DNA of 64,000 nt from Actinomadura graeca (GTDB lineage: Bacteria > Actinomycetota > Actinomycetes > Streptosporangiales > Streptosporangiaceae), in assembly GCF_019175365.1 (NCBI RefSeq), contig NZ_CP059572.1, forward strand, positions 5,146,001 to 5,210,000, read 5' to 3'. The position numbers and the translations under genes are program-made. Below, one piece after another: positions 7,697 through 17,300 of this stretch (within the stretch, counting starts at the first letter, position 1; each line of letters starts with the position of its first letter). Under the pieces are notes generated by a model that was given only the letters and a program-made list of their open reading frames with translations, was not told where the DNA came from and made no database searches.

Positions 7697-9420
7697 TCGC
7701 CAATCGCGGAGAGATCGCGGTGCGGGTGGCCCGCGCCTGCCGGGACGGGGGCCTCGCCTCGGTCGCGGTCTACGCCGACCCTGACCGGAACGCCCCGCAT
7801 GCCCGGCTGGCCGACGAGGCGTTCGCGCTGCGCGGGGACACCCCGGCCGAGACGTACCTGGACCAGGAGAAACTCCTGCGGATCGCCGCGGAATCGGGCG
7901 CCGACGCGGTGCACCCCGGGTACGGGTTCCTCTCGGAGAACGCCGGGTTCGCGCAGGCCGTGCTCGACGCGGGCCTGGTCTGGATCGGGCCTCCGCCGGA
8001 GGCCATCCGGGTGCTCGGCGACAAGGTGTCCGCACGCCGGATCGCGGCGCGCGTCGGCGCGCCGCTGGCGCCCGGCACCACCGGCGCCGTCGGCGGTGCC
8101 GCGGAGGTGCTGGAGTTCGCCGACCGGCACGGCCTGCCGATCGTCGTCAAGGCCGCGTTCGGCGGCGGCGGACGCGGGCTCAGGATCGCGCACACCCGCG
8201 AGGAGATCCCGGAGCTGTACGAGTCCGCCGTCCGGGAGTCCGCCGCCGCCTTCGGCCGCGGAGAGTGCTTCGTGGAGCGGTACCTGGAACGCCCCCGGCA
8301 CGTGGAGACCCAATGCCTGGCCGACGTGCACGGCGACGTCGTGGTCGTGTCGACCCGCGACTGCTCACTCCAGCGGCGCAACCAGAAGCTGGTCGAGGAG
8401 GCCCCCGCGCCGTTCCTCTCCGACGGGCAGGAGGCCGAGCTGCGGGACGCGTCCAAGGCGATCCTCCGGGAGGCCGGCTACGTCGGGGCCGGCACGTGCG
8501 AGTTCCTGATCGCGGCCGACGGCACGGTCTCGTTCCTGGAGGTCAACACCCGCCTCCAGGTCGAGCATCCGGTGACCGAGGAGGTCACCGGCCTGGACCT
8601 GGTCGCGGAGCAGTTCCGGCTGGCCCGCGGCCTTCCGCTCGGATACGGCGACCCGGAGCCGCGCGGCCATGCGATCGAGTTCCGGATCAACGCCGAGGAT
8701 CCGGGACGCGGCTTCCTCCCCGCCCCGGGCCGTGTCGTCCGCTGGGAGCCGCCGTCCGGCCCCGGGGTCCGGCTGGACGCGGGCGCCGAAGCCGGCACCG
8801 TGGTCGGCCCGGCATGGGACTCGATGCTGGCCAAGCTGATCGTGACCGGCGCGGACCGGGAGCAGGCCCTCGCCCGCGCCCGCCGCGCCCTGGCCGAGTT
8901 CCGGGTGGAGGGACCGGCCACCACGCTGGCGTTCCACCGCCACGTCGTCGACGACCCCGCCTTCGTCGCGGCTCCGTTCGCCGTGGACACCCGCTGGATC
9001 GAGACCGAGCTGGCCGGCCGCCTCCCCCCGTCCGGCCCGCCGGCGGCGGTATCGGACGAACCCGCCGACGAGTGGACGACCCTCGTCGGGGAGGTGCAGG
9101 GACGCCGGGTGGAGATCTCCCTTCCCGCCTCGTTCGGCCGGTCCGCCGCGCCACCGCCCCGTCCCCGTCGCGCCGGCTCATCCGCCGCGCGCCCGGTCAC
9201 CTCACGCGAGGACCTCGTCGCGCCGATGCAGGGCACGATCGTCAAGATCGCCGTCCAGGAGGGCGACCGGGTGAACACCGGGGACCTGATCGCCATGCTC
9301 GAAGCGATGAAGATGGAGCAGCCGGTGCACGCCCACAGGCCGGGGATCGTCACCGGCCTGTCGGTCACCGCGGGCACCACCGTCACCACCGGCACCGTCA
9401 TCTGCCGCATCACCGGCTGA
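7681..9420 (+). CDS. Acyl-CoA carboxylase alpha subunit (biotin carboxylase + BCCP)
   Basis: A 579-residue two-function subunit. The biotin carboxylase part begins [15 protein letters not shown] and shows the [14 protein letters not shown] segment, the ATP-grasp glycine loop [12 protein letters not shown], and [18 protein letters not shown] with the catalytic Arg. The C-terminal 75 residues are a biotinyl domain with the biotin-Lys motif EAMKME. ATG 7681 is chosen because the family starts exactly here, although the frame is open to 7624. Together with the two genes before it this makes a self-contained carboxylase within the polyketide cluster, the last gene that looks cluster-related. Confidence 0.96.
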   Translation: MRKILIANRGEIAVRVARACRDGGLASVAVYADPDRNAPHARLADEAFALRGDTPAETYLDQEKLLRIAAESGADAVHPGYGFLSENAGFAQAVLDAGLVWIGPPPEAIRVLGDKVSARRIAARVGAPLAPGTTGAVGGAAEVLEFADRHGLPIVVKAAFGGGGRGLRIAHTREEIPELYESAVRESAAAFGRGECFVERYLERPRHVETQCLADVHGDVVVVSTRDCSLQRRNQKLVEEAPAPFLSDGQEAELRDASKAILREAGYVGAGTCEFLIAADGTVSFLEVNTRLQVEHPVTEEVTGLDLVAEQFRLARGLPLGYGDPEPRGHAIEFRINAEDPGRGFLPAPGRVVRWEPPSGPGVRLDAGAEAGTVVGPAWDSMLAKLIVTGADREQALARARRALAEFRVEGPATTLAFHRHVVDDPAFVAAPFAVDTRWIETELAGRLPPSGPPAAVSDEPADEWTTLVGEVQGRRVEISLPASFGRSAAPPPRPRRAGSSAARPVTSREDLVAPMQGTIVKIAVQEGDRVNTGDLIAMLEAMKMEQPVHAHRPGIVTGLSVTAGTTVTTGTVICRITG

Positions 9421-9437
9421 ACGGCCGCCGGATGCCG

Positions 9438-9630
9438 TCAGTGGTCGATGAGAGGGGGTGAAGGCGTTCCTGATGTCGTCCTGGGACGGCTTCACGTACC
9501 TCTTGGGGTCGGGGCCGAGGTCGGTGCCCAGGAAGGAGCCGTACGTGATGACGGAGGGGCAGCTGCGCCCGCCGATCTGCACCTTGCGGTCGGCCACCAG
9601 CCTTCCCGTCCGCAGCTCGTACACACCTTG
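9438..9630 (-). pseudogene. C-terminal fragment of an unidentified protein, with frameshift
   Basis: On the minus strand, about 55 residues read like a real protein end: VYELRTGRLVADRKVQIGG, SCPSVITYGSF, LGPDPKRYVKPS, DIRNAFTP. The segment resembles, from memory, the tail of a group of actinobacterial exported proteins of unknown function. Upstream of about 9630 the similarity stops, so the 5' part is missing. In the annotated frame the end runs into antisense carboxylase sequence; removing one T after ACCCCC gives TPLIDH and a stop at 9438, which suggests a single-base frameshift. I treat it as a gene relic. The stretch 9649-9910 beyond it shows nothing I can identify. Confidence 0.4.
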
Positions 9631-9910
9631 ACCGGGACAACGCCTCACAGGATCAAAGGAATTCGTGGGAACCGGGACGCGCTATTACCAGTAAATCCCC
9701 GCCCAGCGCTGATCGCCACCGCAGGCCGGCCCTTGATGCGTTAATCGGCCCAATGATCTGCCGTGGTGCCAGGCCAGTCAATTCACTTCTCGCAAGGGCG
9801 TTTCCGCCTCAGGAGCGCGCGTCGTTTCACGTGGCCGGGCCCGCCGTCGCGATCGTGGGTCCGGATCGGGTGACGTGCGAGGACGTGTCCGGAAGCGGCG
9901 TATGTGATCG

Positions 9911-12427
9911 ATGACCCTCGGGGGCCGTCCGGGCGGGGCGATGATGGCGGTCATGCCGGGCAGTGAGGGGACGGAGCGACCGCCGTCCTCCGCGCCCTCG
10001 CCGGTGACCGGGGCGGGGGAGCGGTCGATCGGGGCGGGGCGGATCTCGGGCATCGCTTCGACCGGTGACAACACGACCAACATCCAGGCGGTGCTGCCGC
10101 CTCACGCGCTGCGGCCGGCGGCGGAGGTGGAGGCCCCGGCGGGGCTGGCGAACGTGCCCGGACGTCATCACCTCTTCGTCGGCCGCCGCGCCGAGCTGGA
10201 CGAGCTGGACGCGGTGCTGGAGGCGGCGAGCGGGGTGGTCGTCGCGGCGGTGCACGGACTGGGCGGCATCGGCAAGTCGACCCTGGCCGCCCGCTACGCC
10301 GCCGACCGCGCCGGCCGGTGGGGCCCGGTGTGGTGGATCACCGCTGACACCCCGCAAGGGGTGCAGGCGGGTCTGGCGGCGCTGGCCGCGGCGCTGCAAC
10401 CGGCGTTGCAGACGGTGCTGTCCCTGCGGGAACTGGCCGGGTGGGCGCTGGACTGGCTGGCCTGCCACCGGGACTGGCTGCTGGTGCTGGACAACGTCAA
10501 CGATCCCGCCGACGTCGCCCCGGTGATGGACCGCGCGGCGCGTGGCCGGGTGCTGATCACCAGCCGCCTGGCCGAGGGCTGGCACCGCCTCGGCGCGCAG
10601 GTCGTCCGGCTGGAGGTCCTCACCCAGGAGCAGGCGGTGGAACTGCTCACCCGGATCATTTCCGGGACCACTGCGTCCGGTGACGCTGGAGGCGCGGGCC
10701 CGTTCCGGGGGGTGCGGGGGGTCGTCCCCTCACAGGAGACGGGCCCGGTGCCGTCCGGTGCCGCCGAGCTGGTGGCCGAGCTGGGGTGCCTGCCGCTGGC
10801 CGTGGAGCAGGCCGCCGCGTTCCTGCACCAGACCCGCCTCTCCCCGGCCCGGTACCTGGAGCTGCTGCGCGAGAACCCGGCCGTGATGTACGACCGGACC
10901 GCCCGCGGCGCCGACGGTGAACGCACCGTCGCCGGGATCTGGCGCATCACCCTGGACGCTCTGGCCGGCACGCCGCTGGCAGGGAGGCTGCTGCGGGTGG
11001 TGGCGTGGTGGGCGCCGGAGGCCATACCCCGCGGTCTGCTGGACCCGCTGGGCGATGCGGTGGAGGTCGCCGCCGCGCTCGGGGAACTGGCCGCCTACAA
11101 CATGGTCTCCCTGGACGCCGGGACGGTCACGGTGCACCGGCTGGTCCAGGCCGTCGCGCGCACTCCGGACGCCACCGACCCGCACCGGCGTCCCGACGAC
11201 ATCGCCGCCGCCCGCGACCAGGCGGCGCAGCTGCTGAACCGGGCCCGTCCCTCCGATTTCCGGGATCCGGCGCTGTGGCCGTTGTGGCGGACGCTGCTGC
11301 CGCATATCGACGCGCTCGCCGTCCACACCGACCCAGACGCCGACACCCTGGACATCCTGCCCCTGCTCAACTGGACGGCGGCGTTCCTGAACGGCCAGGG
11401 AGCCGTCCAGCGCGCCATCGCCTACTACACCCGCGGCCTGGCCGGTGACCAGCGCCTCCGCGGCGACCTCGACCCCGAGACCCTGCGCTCGCGCAACAAC
11501 CTCGCCAGCGCCTACCAGTCGGCGGGGGATCTGCGCCGGGCGATCCCGCTCTACGAGCGGACCCTCGCCGAGTGGGAACAGGTGCTCGGCAGCGATCATC
11601 CCGACACCCTGAACTGCCGCAACAACCTCGCCAACGCCCTCCAGGCGACGGGGGCCCTCGGCCGGGCGATCCAGCTTTATGAGCGGACCCTCGCCGACCG
11701 GGAGCGGGTGCTGGGCGATGACCATCCCGACACCCTGCTCTCCCGCAACAATCTCGCTCACGCCTACCAGTCGGCGGGGGACCTCGACCGGTCACTTCCG
11801 CTGTACGAGCGGACCCTCGCCGATCGGGAGCGGGTGCTGGGCGGCGACCATCCCGACACCCTGCTCTCCCGCAACAACCTCGCCAGCGCCTACCAGACCG
11901 CGGGGGATCTGGATCGCGCGATCACCCTGCATGAGCAGACCTTCGCCGATCGGGAGCGGGTGCTGGGCGGCGACCATCCCGCCACCCTGCAATCCCGCAA
12001 CAACCTCGCCCACGTCTACCAGTCGGCAGGGAGTCTCGACCTGGCGATCCCCTTGTACGAGCAGACACTCGCCGACCGGGAGCGGGTGCTGGGCAACGAT
12101 CACCCCGACACCCTGAACTCCCGGAACAACCTCGCTCACGCCTACCAGTCGGCGGGTGATCTCCAACGGGCGATCCCCTTGTACGAGCGGACGCTCGCCG
12201 ACCGGGAGCGGGTGCTGGGCGACGATCACCCCGACACCCTGATCTCCCGCAACAATTTCGCCTACGTCCGTCAGGCGGCGGGAGATCTCGGCCAGGCGAT
12301 CCGGCTGTACCGGCAGGCCCTCGCCGACTGCGAGCGGGTGCTGGGCGCCGACCACCCGACGACCAAGGTCGTGCGCGGCAATGTGGAACGGGCCGAGCAG
12401 GCCCAGGCCGAGCAGCCGCCCGCCTGA
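9911..12427 (+). CDS. STAND/NB-ARC NTPase with seven TPR repeats
   Basis: An 838-residue NLR-like protein. N-terminal residues 1-60 are low-complexity and end in an Asn/Gly/Thr segment (ISGIASTGDNTTNIQ, residues 46-60). The NTPase follows: VPGRHHLFVGR (83-91), Walker A GLGGIGKST (116-124), Walker B-like LLVLDN (190-195), LITSR. A helical linker leads to seven kinesin-light-chain-type TPRs of exactly 42 residues and a short tail. Such proteins are ligand-sensing switches in regulation or defence; no effector domain is fused here. The start is uncertain: ATG 9911 gives the longest form, with others at 9941, 9944 and 9953. It lies beside defence genes (Wadjet) but is not in an operon with them. 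Confidence 0.88.
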   Translation: MTLGGRPGGAMMAVMPGSEGTERPPSSAPSPVTGAGERSIGAGRISGIASTGDNTTNIQAVLPPHALRPAAEVEAPAGLANVPGRHHLFVGRRAELDELDAVLEAASGVVVAAVHGLGGIGKSTLAARYAADRAGRWGPVWWITADTPQGVQAGLAALAAALQPALQTVLSLRELAGWALDWLACHRDWLLVLDNVNDPADVAPVMDRAARGRVLITSRLAEGWHRLGAQVVRLEVLTQEQAVELLTRIISGTTASGDAGGAGPFRGVRGVVPSQETGPVPSGAAELVAELGCLPLAVEQAAAFLHQTRLSPARYLELLRENPAVMYDRTARGADGERTVAGIWRITLDALAGTPLAGRLLRVVAWWAPEAIPRGLLDPLGDAVEVAAALGELAAYNMVSLDAGTVTVHRLVQAVARTPDATDPHRRPDDIAAARDQAAQLLNRARPSDFRDPALWPLWRTLLPHIDALAVHTDPDADTLDILPLLNWTAAFLNGQGAVQRAIAYYTRGLAGDQRLRGDLDPETLRSRNNLASAYQSAGDLRRAIPLYERTLAEWEQVLGSDHPDTLNCRNNLANALQATGALGRAIQLYERTLADRERVLGDDHPDTLLSRNNLAHAYQSAGDLDRSLPLYERTLADRERVLGGDHPDTLLSRNNLASAYQTAGDLDRAITLHEQTFADRERVLGGDHPATLQSRNNLAHVYQSAGSLDLAIPLYEQTLADRERVLGNDHPDTLNSRNNLAHAYQSAGDLQRAIPLYERTLADRERVLGDDHPDTLISRNNFAYVRQAAGDLGQAIRLYRQALADCERVLGADHPTTKVVRGNVERAEQAQAEQPPA
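11474..12355 (+). repeat. Seven tandem 126-bp TPR-encoding repeats
   Basis: Exact 126-bp periodicity, one unit per 42-residue TPR (each P-D-T-L-x-S-R-N-N-L-A ... L-A-D-R-E-R-V-L-G-x-D-H). Units 3, 4 and 6 are nearly identical in DNA as well as protein, including the block encoding LADRERVLG. This points to recent duplication or gene conversion inside the STAND gene. Confidence 0.93.
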
Positions 12428-12623
12428 TCCCGACGAGACGCCCTCGACGAGCTGATGGCCATCGCCGAAGCCATGTCTGCCCGCGCGCATCTTGGCGCCA
12501 AGGGCGACAATGACCTGTCCTAACTGAAGGTGTTCACTCAACCACGCTCCGCACATCATGGGTCGAGGGCCGTCCGGCGGCCTGCCCGCCTGCCTGCAGC
12601 ATGCCGATCCAAAGGGAGCTCCC

Positions 12624-12980
12624 ATGCAGACCCCCTCCCGTATCGCCTTCGCCGTGGCCGCCATCACCACAGGGGCCCTGATGGGCACGGTCGTCCCCGC
12701 CTCGGCGGACGACAGTTGCCCTGCGGGCGCCCTATGCGTCTGGGAACACGCGAACTTCCAGGGGCACAAAGGAGTGTTCTATGAGCCTCAGCCGGACCTG
12801 ACCCGCCAAGGACTCGATAAGAACATCAGCAGCCTCAAGAACCACGACAACGAAGACTGGTGCCTGTACGCAGGCAAGTACTACGGCGGCGCGGACGGAC
12901 GCGCCCTCTCCGGAAGGGACCTTCCCACGCTGGGCGTCTTCGACGACCTGACCAGATCGCTCCAGCCCTGCCCCTACTGA
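12624..12980 (+). CDS. Secreted peptidase inhibitor family I36-like (beta/gamma-crystallin) protein
   Basis: A 118-residue exported protein. Residues 1-28 are a Sec signal peptide ending in ASA, followed by DDSCPAGALCVWEHANFQG, the opening of the I36/beta-gamma-crystallin-like domain found in many actinomycete secreted proteins such as the SMPI-type metalloprotease inhibitors. The mature part is about 90 residues with four cysteines (two early, one in DWCLYAG, one in QPCPY), consistent with two disulfides. AAAGGGAG at 12611-12618 sets ATG 12624. Whether it inhibits a protease is unproven. The 196 bases before it hold only a short open stretch (RRDALDELMAIAEAMSA ... stop near 12524) that may be a gene relic. 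Confidence 0.82.
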   Translation: MQTPSRIAFAVAAITTGALMGTVVPASADDSCPAGALCVWEHANFQGHKGVFYEPQPDLTRQGLDKNISSLKNHDNEDWCLYAGKYYGGADGRALSGRDLPTLGVFDDLTRSLQPCPY

Positions 12981-13134
12981 CCGGCAGACGACATCGCGCC
13001 CGCCGATCGCGTGGGACCGACCGCCCTGAGCGCGATCATGAGCGCGGGTGAAGAAGGACATCGAGTACGTCGCGTCCGAGACGTTCGGCTGCTCGCTCGC
13101 CGCGATGCTCCTCGTCGGCGAGACCCCACACGGT

Positions 13135-14379
13135 TCACGCGGCCCCGTGCGTCGTCGCGGTGCCGAGGTCGGTGATGAGATCGGAAAGGACGTGTTCCTC
13201 TTCGACGCGTACTCCCCGTTCGCTCATCGCCGTGGCCAGTGCGGGGTCCCAGGCGGTGGGCGAAGGGCGTCCGGTCAGGGGGGTGTCTGAGGCCGCTTCG
13301 CGGTAGGCGGCGGCGTCGTAGCGCCAAGGACGCCAGCCGATGCGGGTGCGGACGGCGGTGGCGATCGCGACTCCGCCCCAATCGAAGTCGCCGTGGTAGG
13401 CGAACTCGGCGGATCCGTCCGCGAGGAGTTCGAGCAGGCGCCACACCGCGGCCGATGGGCGCCCGTTGCAGCAGACCAGGGGCGGGCAGGACGGGCCGAG
13501 GGCGTCGGCCGCCTCGGTGAGCACCACAGGGTTCTCGCAGATCCGGACCAGCCCGGCGCGCATCGGGGCGGCTCGGCGGCGGAGCTGGCGCAAGGTCAGC
13601 GACACCGGTTCGCCGCGCATGGCGGCGAGCATCCGGCCGGTCGCCGTGGTGGTGTCGCCGGGAAGCCCCAGGCACAGAACGGTCGAGGACAGCTCGTCCA
13701 GATGCACCCCGACCGCGGCCCAGGTGCCGCGGCGGTTCTCAGCGCCGCCGTCCGCGGCGAAGGGCAGCCCGACGAGGGCGCGGGCGCTGGAGAGCGCCAG
13801 CGTGGCGAGGGGCCGGCCGTCGTCCAGGGCATGTGCGTCGCCGCAGGTCTCGGCGGCGAATCGGCTGAGGGGGACGTCGGAGGCCGGCAGAGCCCGCACG
13901 ACCGCGGCCAGCCGCCGCAGCATCGCCGCGGCCTCCCCGGGTCCGGACGTCAGACGCCGGACGAGGCCGGAGGAGCCCAGCCGCTCGTGCCAGTCGGCCA
14001 GCTCGGGACGGCAGGCGACCGCCTCGTCCAGCGGGTCGAAGGCGGACGCCCAGGCGGCGGCCGTCTCGGCCCGCTCCCGGACCAGGTCGGGGACCGGACC
14101 GCCCAAGACCTCGACGGCGGCGGCGAGCCCGCCTGGAGAGGCACCGCTGGCCCGCAGCACACGGTCGACCTCGGCGAGGGAGACCGACAGCGATGCCCCG
14201 GCGGCGGCGCGACGGCCCAGGAGCAGTTCGACCGCCCGCCGCTGGGACGGGGTCGCCCCGGCCAGGGTGACCGTCCCGGAGAGCGCACCGCCGCGCTCCA
14301 GCCGGCGTCGGACCCGCTGGACCAGCCAGGCCGTGTCGGGGCCGCCCAGCAGCCGCCGCAGCCGGCCGGTGTCGGTCAT
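13135..14379 (-). CDS. jetD: Wadjet JetD nuclease subunit (TIGR02679/DUF2399)
   Basis: A 414-residue protein at the 3' end of the jetABCD operon. The C-terminal half carries the toprim-like, topoisomerase VI A-like nuclease features: an acidic residue in RICENPVVLTEAAD and the D-x-D of YHGDFDWGGVAIA. The N-terminal half is the family-specific arm (DUF3323-like) with VTLAGATPSQRRAVE. In Wadjet, JetD cleaves plasmid DNA after the JetABC motor has extruded and recognised a small closed circle. ATG 14379 overlaps the jetC stop as ATGA; the longer frame upstream is jetC sequence. All expected catalytic acids are present, so the subunit looks intact. Confidence 0.93.
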   Translation of the reverse strand: MTDTGRLRRLLGGPDTAWLVQRVRRRLERGGALSGTVTLAGATPSQRRAVELLLGRRAAAGASLSVSLAEVDRVLRASGASPGGLAAAVEVLGGPVPDLVRERAETAAAWASAFDPLDEAVACRPELADWHERLGSSGLVRRLTSGPGEAAAMLRRLAAVVRALPASDVPLSRFAAETCGDAHALDDGRPLATLALSSARALVGLPFAADGGAENRRGTWAAVGVHLDELSSTVLCLGLPGDTTTATGRMLAAMRGEPVSLTLRQLRRRAAPMRAGLVRICENPVVLTEAADALGPSCPPLVCCNGRPSAAVWRLLELLADGSAEFAYHGDFDWGGVAIATAVRTRIGWRPWRYDAAAYREAASDTPLTGRPSPTAWDPALATAMSERGVRVEEEHVLSDLITDLGTATTHGAA

Positions 14380-17300
14380 CCGAACAGCCCCGCCTGCCCG
14401 GTCGCGGGCTCGGACTCCGGCCGGGGCAGGGGCGCGCGGGTGCGGTCCCGGCCGTCCCAGCGCCACGGGGTCACCAGGACGGCGTCGATGCCGTCACGCC
14501 GGGACAGCTGGCAGATCGCCAGGCCGGGTACCTGCGGATAGCAGCCCCACTCGCGCTCGCTGGTCATCACCACGTCCATGTCGAAGGTGGCGAGCAGGCC
14601 GAGGCACTTGGCGCGCGAGTCGTCGTCCACTCCGGCGAACGCCTCGTCGAGCGCGACGAGCCGAGGCGCGTAGGGGTTGCCGGCCGACTTGTAGTGCGCG
14701 GACGCGGCGGCGAACAGCGGCACGGACGCGGCGAGCACCCGTTCGCCACCGGACGCCGGCCCGGTCGCGGGACGCCACTGCCCGTCCTGGAGCCGCTGGA
14801 TCGTGAACGCGTGCCAGGACCGGTAGTCCAGCGCGCGGGTGAGCTGCTCGGTCCACCCGGAGGACGGGTTGTCGGCGTGTTCGCGGGCTATCTGCTCTTG
14901 AAGGAACCGGCCGACCGCGGCGCGGTCGTCCAGCGACCAGGCGTCGATCGTCTGCCGCAGCCTCTCCCGGACACGGTCCAGCCCGTCCGGGGCGCCCTTC
15001 GCCGGCTTCCACACCAGCCGCAGCCGCATACCGGTGGACGTCGGACGGGACGCGAGCTCGGCGTTCATCTCCCGCACCTCGTCCTCGGCGGCGGCGATGA
15101 GCTCCTGGAGGGTGCCGGCGACCTCGTTCAGCAGGTGGTTCTCCAGGATCTCCCGTTCGCGGGCGGACAGCAGCAGCGCCCGATCCCCGATCTCGACGTC
15201 CAGGGCCGCCGCCAGACCGGGGACGTCCCGGGGGCGGCCCTGGAACAGCACGTCCACGACCATGATCCCCTCGCGGAGGGTCAGGCCGACCGAGTGGCCG
15301 TGCCGGGACATCGCGTCCGACAGCAGCTTGTGCTCCTCGGCCACCCTCTTCTGCACGCGGTCCCACGGGCCGTCGCCGTCGTCGACGGTGCTCAGCTCCG
15401 TGTTGACGGCGCGGGCCAGCAGCACGGCGGATTTGGCCGCCCACTCCTGCTCTGGGTCCGGGACGTCCAGGCCGGGCAGCGCGACGGCCAGCAGACCCGT
15501 CGCGGCGAACGCCCGGAAGGTTCCGACCGCCTCGTCGCGGGCGCTGGCGGCTTCGGTGATCTGGGCGCGGAGGCGATCGCGCGTCCCCTGGGCCTTGCCG
15601 CGCGCCTCCAGCGCCGACCGTTCCCGCCCGCGCGCCGCCGATTCGGCGCGGTCCCGTTCGGTGATGGCCTGTTTCACCTGTTCGAGCTGCCGGAACAACT
15701 CCTCGACGGCGGCGCCCGCCGTCTCGACCAGCGTCCGGTGCTGCTCGGCGGCCGTGACGGCCTGCCCGCGCGCCTCCGCGGCCCGCTCCGCCGCCTCCGC
15801 CAGCCGCCCCTGGACATCCGCCAGCTCCTCGGCGGCGTCGCGTGCCAGCTCCCGCGCCGCCAGCAGCCCCCGCGCGGCCGGCCACAGCTCGGCGAGCGCC
15901 AGCCGGTAGTCGCTGACCGCGTCGCGTGCCTCGGAGAGTTCGGCCTCGCCGGTCGGGAGGCCGACGTCCGAGGCGAACTCGGCGGCGTTCACCGTCGCCG
16001 CCGCGGCCTCCTCGCGCCGCCGTACCACGATCTTGTCGACGCGGACGCGCTCGGCGCCCAGGTCCTGCCGCCTGCGATGCTCACCCGCGAGGCGGACGTG
16101 CGCCTCGCGCAGGTCGGTGTCGCGCGGCACCCTCCGATGTTCGGCCGCCAAGATATTCTGCCGGGCCGACAGTGCTTCCAGTTCCCTGTCGAGTGCGTCG
16201 ATCCTGGTGCGGGTCGCGTCGAGGTCGGCGCGGAGCCGGACGAGGCGGGCGCGCCGGCCGGCCTCGCGGGCGCCCTCGCCGATGAAGCGGGCTCCGTCCT
16301 TGCGCCAGGAACCGCCGAGGACGCCGTTCGCCCACCGCCCGTCCACCGCGACCCACGTCCGCGCGCCCGGCCCGAGACCCAGCCCGGCGAGGACGGCCCG
16401 CACGGCATCGTCACCGATGGCGGCGGCCCCCGGGTCGGCGCGGTCGATGGCGGGACGCAGCACCAGCGCGCACGACGGACCCTGGACGGCCTCGCCGGTC
16501 AGCACGAACATGTCGTCCTCCCCGACGAGGGCGCCGTCCGGTGTCACCCAGGCGTCCAGGACGCCGGACGCCTCCAGCGCGGCCTCCAAGCCGGCCCGGT
16601 GATCGTCCGGCACGGTGTCGGTGAAATCGACGACCCTCCACAGTGGCGCGCCCGGACGGCCCTCGCGGGAGGCGGTGCGCGTGTGGGGGACGGGCGGGAC
16701 GTCGTGCTCGCCGGACTCCAGCCGTCCGATCTCGTCGAGGAGCGATTGCGCCGCCGCGTGCTCCGCCCGCCGCCGGGTCTCCGCATCGGCCACCTGGCCG
16801 CCGAGGGACGCGGTCGCCTCGCGGGCCGCGTCGTCCACGGCGCCGGCGGCCGGGTTCCGGCCCTCGGCGGTCACCGCCCACCCCTCCAGCTCCGCCAGGA
16901 CCGCGTCCGGATCGTCCACCCGGATCTCGGTGAGCCCGGCGAAGTAGGCGACGTGGTCGTCCAGCAGCCGCGCGGCCTCCGCCCGCGTCCGCGCCTCGGC
17001 CGCGTCGATGCGTCCGTCCGCGGCTTGGAGTTCGGCGAGCAGCCGCTCCGCCTCGGCGGTGGCGGCATCCAGCCGGGTCCGGGCGGCGGCGACCTCCGCC
17101 AGCAGCCGGTCGAGCTCGGCCAGGGCCTGGGACCGGGCGGCGGCCAGGGCGCCGGTGGCCCGGTGCGCCCCGGCAAGGTCGGCCTCCCAGCCGTCCGTGG
17201 CCGCGGCGTGGGCGGGACCGCATCCGGCGGCCTTCGCCAGGGCGGCCGCCCCGTCCCTCACCGTGGTGAAGGTCGCTTCGGCCTTCTCCTCGCGGGATCG

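Noticed and set aside
11474..12355. CRISPR-like periodic repeats
   Set aside because: The period is 126 bp with no unique spacers and it encodes TPR units in frame.
12428..12623. A short open stretch encoding RRDALDELMAIAEAMSARAH and a few more residues
   Set aside because: Protein-like but under 35 codons with no start or ribosome site; at most a relic.
13048..13290. Possible small gene MKKDIEYVASETFGCSLAAM antisense to jetD
   Set aside because: Overlaps the conserved jetD end and loses protein character after 30 residues.
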